Assembly (NCBI GenBank): GCA_016647705.1
Contig: CM028335.1
Span: forward strand, 14,653,905-14,717,904
From: Eucommia ulmoides
Taxonomy: Eukaryota > Streptophyta > Magnoliopsida > Garryales > Eucommiaceae
Direction: 5' to 3'
Length of the DNA: 64,000 nucleotides
In this document: piece by piece, positions 60,294-64,000 of the stretch
Numbering within the stretch: position 1 is the first letter of the stretch
Layout of the letters: every line of letters begins with the position of its first letter
Notes under the pieces: generated by a model
The model's database searches: none
What the model was told of the DNA's origin: nothing
Seen by the model: only the letters and a program-made list of their open reading frames with translations
Translations under genes and position numbers: made by a program

Positions 60294-62265
60294 TGAACTA
60301 CCCTGGGCACTCGTCACTCGAGGTCGGGCGTGACATCGACATGATGCTACCTGTCCAATCAACTAAATATATACAGATCCACATAAATACATGCGCTAAT
60401 GTAAATGTTATCATTATTATTTTATTTTTTCCAAAATACCTGAACCTTCCACGGTTCATATCTGACCAGCTCACCTCCAAAATGACCTTACCACCAGACT
60501 CTACTTAGTGCCAGTAGTGGACCAACTCCTAATTGCGGTACCTGAAACCAAATTTTTTTATCGATGTAATGTCTTCATAATAAAAAAAATATTTAATGGA
60601 TCAAGCATAAATGTTAAATACCACCTTTCAAAATATAATATTTTATAGTCACATACCCGGTTAAAAATCTAGTTCCACTGTCACCAATGAAATGAAATAC
60701 TATAAAAATAATACCGTATATCGCATACCATATTTGAAACCAATTTTCAACTGCCACCAATGTAAAGAAATAATACATTTAAAGCACCCAATACAAATAT
60801 TTTAAGCTAACCAATCCAAATATTTTAAATCAGCCCATCCAAATATTTTAAATCAACCCGTCCGAGTATTTTAAACCAACCAGTCCAAACATTTCAATAT
60901 AATATAAAATACTTCCCACATCCTCTCCTACTAGCCATATGATTTTTTTTACCTCACGATCGGGAGTTGCAACGATACCGTACGATTTGCAGGTTTTGCA
61001 CTCTTGACGGGTCAAACCACCCCTGCAGGACTTTGTCTAGCAGGTAATCCACATCTCGCAGGACATATCCTCCTGACGAGAAGAAAATCCACATCTCGTA
61101 GGTCATACCTGCCTAATGAGAAGAAAATTCAAATCTTGTAGGTCATACATGCCTAAGGAGAAAAAACTATAGCATAGTCGGATCAAACATCACTCTCTAC
61201 CTTAAAAACCGATTTGATCCATATAAGTTGTAAAATCGTCCATTTAAAATAAGCACATTTTCTACAATTTATACAAAAATAAGATTTGTAAATTTATATA
61301 GAAGACTAAACACTCACCTCGTTTTCTGCACTGCAAAAATACCGACGTTCAAAATCTACTAGGATGCTGGCGCCTACAAACCTAATAATGATAGGTCTTA
61401 AATTAATATTTTATTTTAAACAACCCTAATATGCAATGCATGACCCTAAATTACGAAATTTCCTATTTCCCAAATTTGAGTATGTAAAATTACTATTTAC
61501 CCCAATTCACGACATTAAGATTTACTGTACAATATTCTTAAAATTAACAATTGTAAACATTACTATTGTCACGATTATTAATTTTAACAGTTACGAAAAT
61601 TTTAACGCTAAAAATTCAATTTTTAACAAAATTAGAAATCGATCGAAATTTTACTCTTTTTACGAATTGTTGAAGTGCACTGTTTTCTGACCAGGTTTTC
61701 ACTGCCGTGGCTATGGCGATGCAACAGTAGTTTTGCACGCAGAAGCTCACCGTCGCGGTGATGGATCTCACCGCTATGGCGACGGTCGTCTTCTTCCCAT
61801 TTTTGGTTTCTACTTCAACTTTCTAACGGCCGTTTCTTTCTCTCCCACCAACTCCGACGACACCCACACACCATGGCTGGACTACGGTCACCTACACACA
61901 CCCTCACACGACACACACACATCGGTATACAATGAAACACACACACACACACACACACACACGTCGGACGAATACACCCCCACACTACCGGCGACTCCAC
62001 ACCTACCTACGCTTACACACACCCACCGGCGACACCGCCAATTACCCACACACACACTTGCCACTCGTCGGACAATTGCGTTCACCCCCGCCGTCGTTCA
62101 ACAATAGCACCGATCACCCTCCTCCACCACCTGCACAAACTCCAACGACCCAACAACCCAAACGCCGACCCACCGACTGACAGTACGACACCCACACTCT
62201 TCCTCTCTCTATTTTTCTATTCTTTTCAAGTTTTCACAATTCTTAGGCATATATATATGTATAGC

Positions 62266-62302
<37 letters not shown>

Positions 62303-62554
62303 AGGTAATGGGGTTGTATTCATACCCCATTACTCATTTTTTTTATAATATTTTAGGGTTAATTACATATATGTCCCCCTAATTATCTTAAGTTTTTGTT
62401 TAAACCCAAAATAAAAACTTAGGTTCTGTAAAAATTACGGATTAACCCCTTAAAATTTTAAATTGAATTTTATTTAACACAATCTACCCCGTTATTTTCT
62501 ACATGTTCTAGAATGCAACTAAAATTAGGCGTATGCGAAGGTTAGGGTCTTACA
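60294..62554 (-). mobile_element. Large LTR family, copy 3 (decayed solo LTR)
   Basis: The left end 'actaccctgggcactcgtc' corresponds to the GGATGCCCGGGTTGGGG end of copy 1, and the right end is GGGTCTTACA (62554). Shared blocks are 'gccagtagtggaccaactcc', 'ttttaaatcaaccc'-type repeats, 'acctcacgatcgggagttgc' and a GC-rich segment with CA runs (61690-62200). A minisatellite of ~48-bp 'cacatctcgtaggtcatac' units lies at 61040-61160. No target duplication is clear. The ORFs at 61733-62180 are CA-run artefacts. Confidence 0.7.
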
Positions 62555-64000
62555 ATCGAATTTTTGGAAAATAATTAAAAATGGCATGAGTAAAATTGAC
62601 TCCAGAAACACGGTTAAACCAAAGATTCATTTGAGAGCTTGGGAGTCAATTACATTTGGGGAAAGGGTTAGACACTCCAAGACACCTGTCTGAAAAAGGT
62701 ACCTTATGTCCAATTAAATTCGAATTAGTAGTCCGAACATTTTATTTTATTTTGAAATCTTTTCCTTCTTGTGAAATCTTTTTGGTATTTTTCAAAAATT
62801 AGATGGGACAGGTTCTTGTATTTTTTTTGGGGGAGTGTTCTTCCGGTATGACCTCTTATTGAATATCAAGGATTCAGTAAGGATGGTCCCCCGGGGGTAG
62901 TTTTATGTTTTCGATGAATTTCTTTAATTAAAATGGGCAAACTAATCTAAATATTTTCTAAGTGATGCAAAAGTCAACATGCAAAGTGAAATGAAATATT
63001 ATATTATTTTTTGTAAATGCAATGTCACAAAATGCCTACTTTCCTAATTTGCCCAATTAATTCAAAGAAGTTCTAATTTGACATTCCCTTAAATTCTATG
63101 AAAATGAGAATTAAAGAAATATCACGGAAACGTGTTTTGTCAAAATTAATTCTACCAAAACTTAAGTAAAATCCAACAAAATGACTTATTGAAGAAAAAG
63201 ATTTACTAAACCGATTGTTTTTACATTTACTTTATTTGGGAAATGAAATCATTGGTAAACAAATGTTTCCTTCAATATATCGAATCGTTGAATTCACCTT
63301 AAAGCTTGCGAGAATTTATTCTTACAAAATAATTTATTATTATTATTATTATTTTAAAATTAGGTATAGTAACAACTTATATAAAAAAACAAAAACAGTA
63401 GAATAAAAAAATAAATAAAAAATATCCTTATCTTACGCTCGAAAGCTAAGCCCAAAAGGAAAGTCTCATCTTGGCGTGTTCATCAAATCATCAGATGATT
63501 CTAAGGGAAACTAAACTTGTAGGAATTTAAATTGCGATAATAAAAAAAAATGAAAAGAATTAAGGGATAAAAAATATACCTGCATTAGCAAAGATTCCCG
63601 ACGTACGATTTTTATTTTCTCAAAGATGGCTTCCCGAATGGGTTTTCGTTGAGAATCACTCCCTAGGAGGGTTTCTTTTTGAATTTTGGAGTGTAAACTA
63701 AGAGGAGAAGAGTCCTATTTATATGGAAGGATAGAGAGTGAAATTTCCTAGAAACCTTAGTCCTAATTCAGCGAGGAAAAGGAAACCAAAATCCAAAAGG
63801 AAAGGAAAAAGGAAACAAATGGAGAAATAAAAACCTACTCTTATTTCGACAAGGAAATTTTTTTTTTCTTATTTATTTATTATTTTTTCTCCATTTTTTT
63901 AATTTCATTTTTCCTGCTTTTTCAATTTTCTATTTTTTCCTCTATTTTTTTAGTATTTTTTTGAAAATAAAATAAAATAAAAATAAAGGAAATTATAAAA
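62555..64000 (-). repeat. Gypsy-type LTR, cut by right window edge
   Basis: 63079-63900 matches 1-1080, and 62560-62890 matches the reverse complement of about 5150-5560. A minus-strand TATA box (TATAAATAG, about 63717-63725) precedes a leader, as in the left-edge copy. The left limit abuts the LTR copy at 60294-62554 exactly at its TTACA end. No coding sequence. Confidence 0.6.

Noticed and set aside
61733-62180. 124-codon His/Thr-rich ORF
   Set aside because: Same CA-run artefact in the third copy of the large LTR family.

Overview
This window looks like nuclear DNA of a flowering plant, probably a dicot. It is AT-rich and gene-poor, contains GT-AG introns, and is packed with plant-type transposable elements: Ty1/Copia, Ty3/Gypsy-like LTRs, Mutator-like and Harbinger-like elements, tRNA-derived SINEs and a LINE remnant. 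The sequence alone does not identify the species. Only one gene looks intact: a three-exon short-chain dehydrogenase/reductase on the minus strand (35770-40040, 276 aa, secoisolariciresinol dehydrogenase / xanthoxin dehydrogenase type).

Layout. 1-7050 holds fragments of three LTR families. 6938-12420 is retroelement-derived sequence that recurs at 45634-47475. The left copy carries a 265-bp Mutator-type MITE (7654-7918) and a Mutator-like element (8454-12118) that was itself hit by a 2.7-kb solo LTR (9032-11733). 13195-27059 is bounded by ~115-bp inverted repeats of the same type as the MITE family and carries gene-like cargo. Inside it sits a Copia element (13923-25538, TSD ATTTG), and inside that a 4.8-kb solo LTR (14711-19503, TSD GTAGA) with a near-identical 1.55-kb tandem duplication. 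A second Copia (27572-35587), holding its own nested solo LTR (32461-34132, TSD ATCAT), ends about 180 bp from the dehydrogenase stop codon.

35770-45633 is the dehydrogenase locus. It comprises the gene, whose 3.36-kb intron 2 is filled with small transposons, and partial degraded duplicates of that intron and of exon 2. These duplicates act as unfilled reference sites and date several insertions as younger than the duplication. 47750-50778 holds a possible split 5' gene fragment with a plastid-transit-like N-terminus, interrupted by a Mutator-like element with a perfect 9-bp TSD. 51055-59389 is a non-coding LTR retrotransposon derivative on the minus strand with PBS, PPT and two LTRs; its 5' LTR is split by a 3.4-kb solo LTR. 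60294-62554 is a third full-length-scale member of the large LTR family, and 62555-64000 is a Gypsy-type LTR related to the left edge of the window.

The polyproteins of both Copia elements are dead. Most visible stop codons can be explained by C-to-T or G-to-A change at conserved Gln, Arg or Trp positions, as expected for methylated, silenced elements. The most interesting signals are the empty-site evidence for the MITE family, the large LTR family whose internal minisatellite differs in every copy, and arrays of short palindromes lying upstream of LTR TATA boxes.
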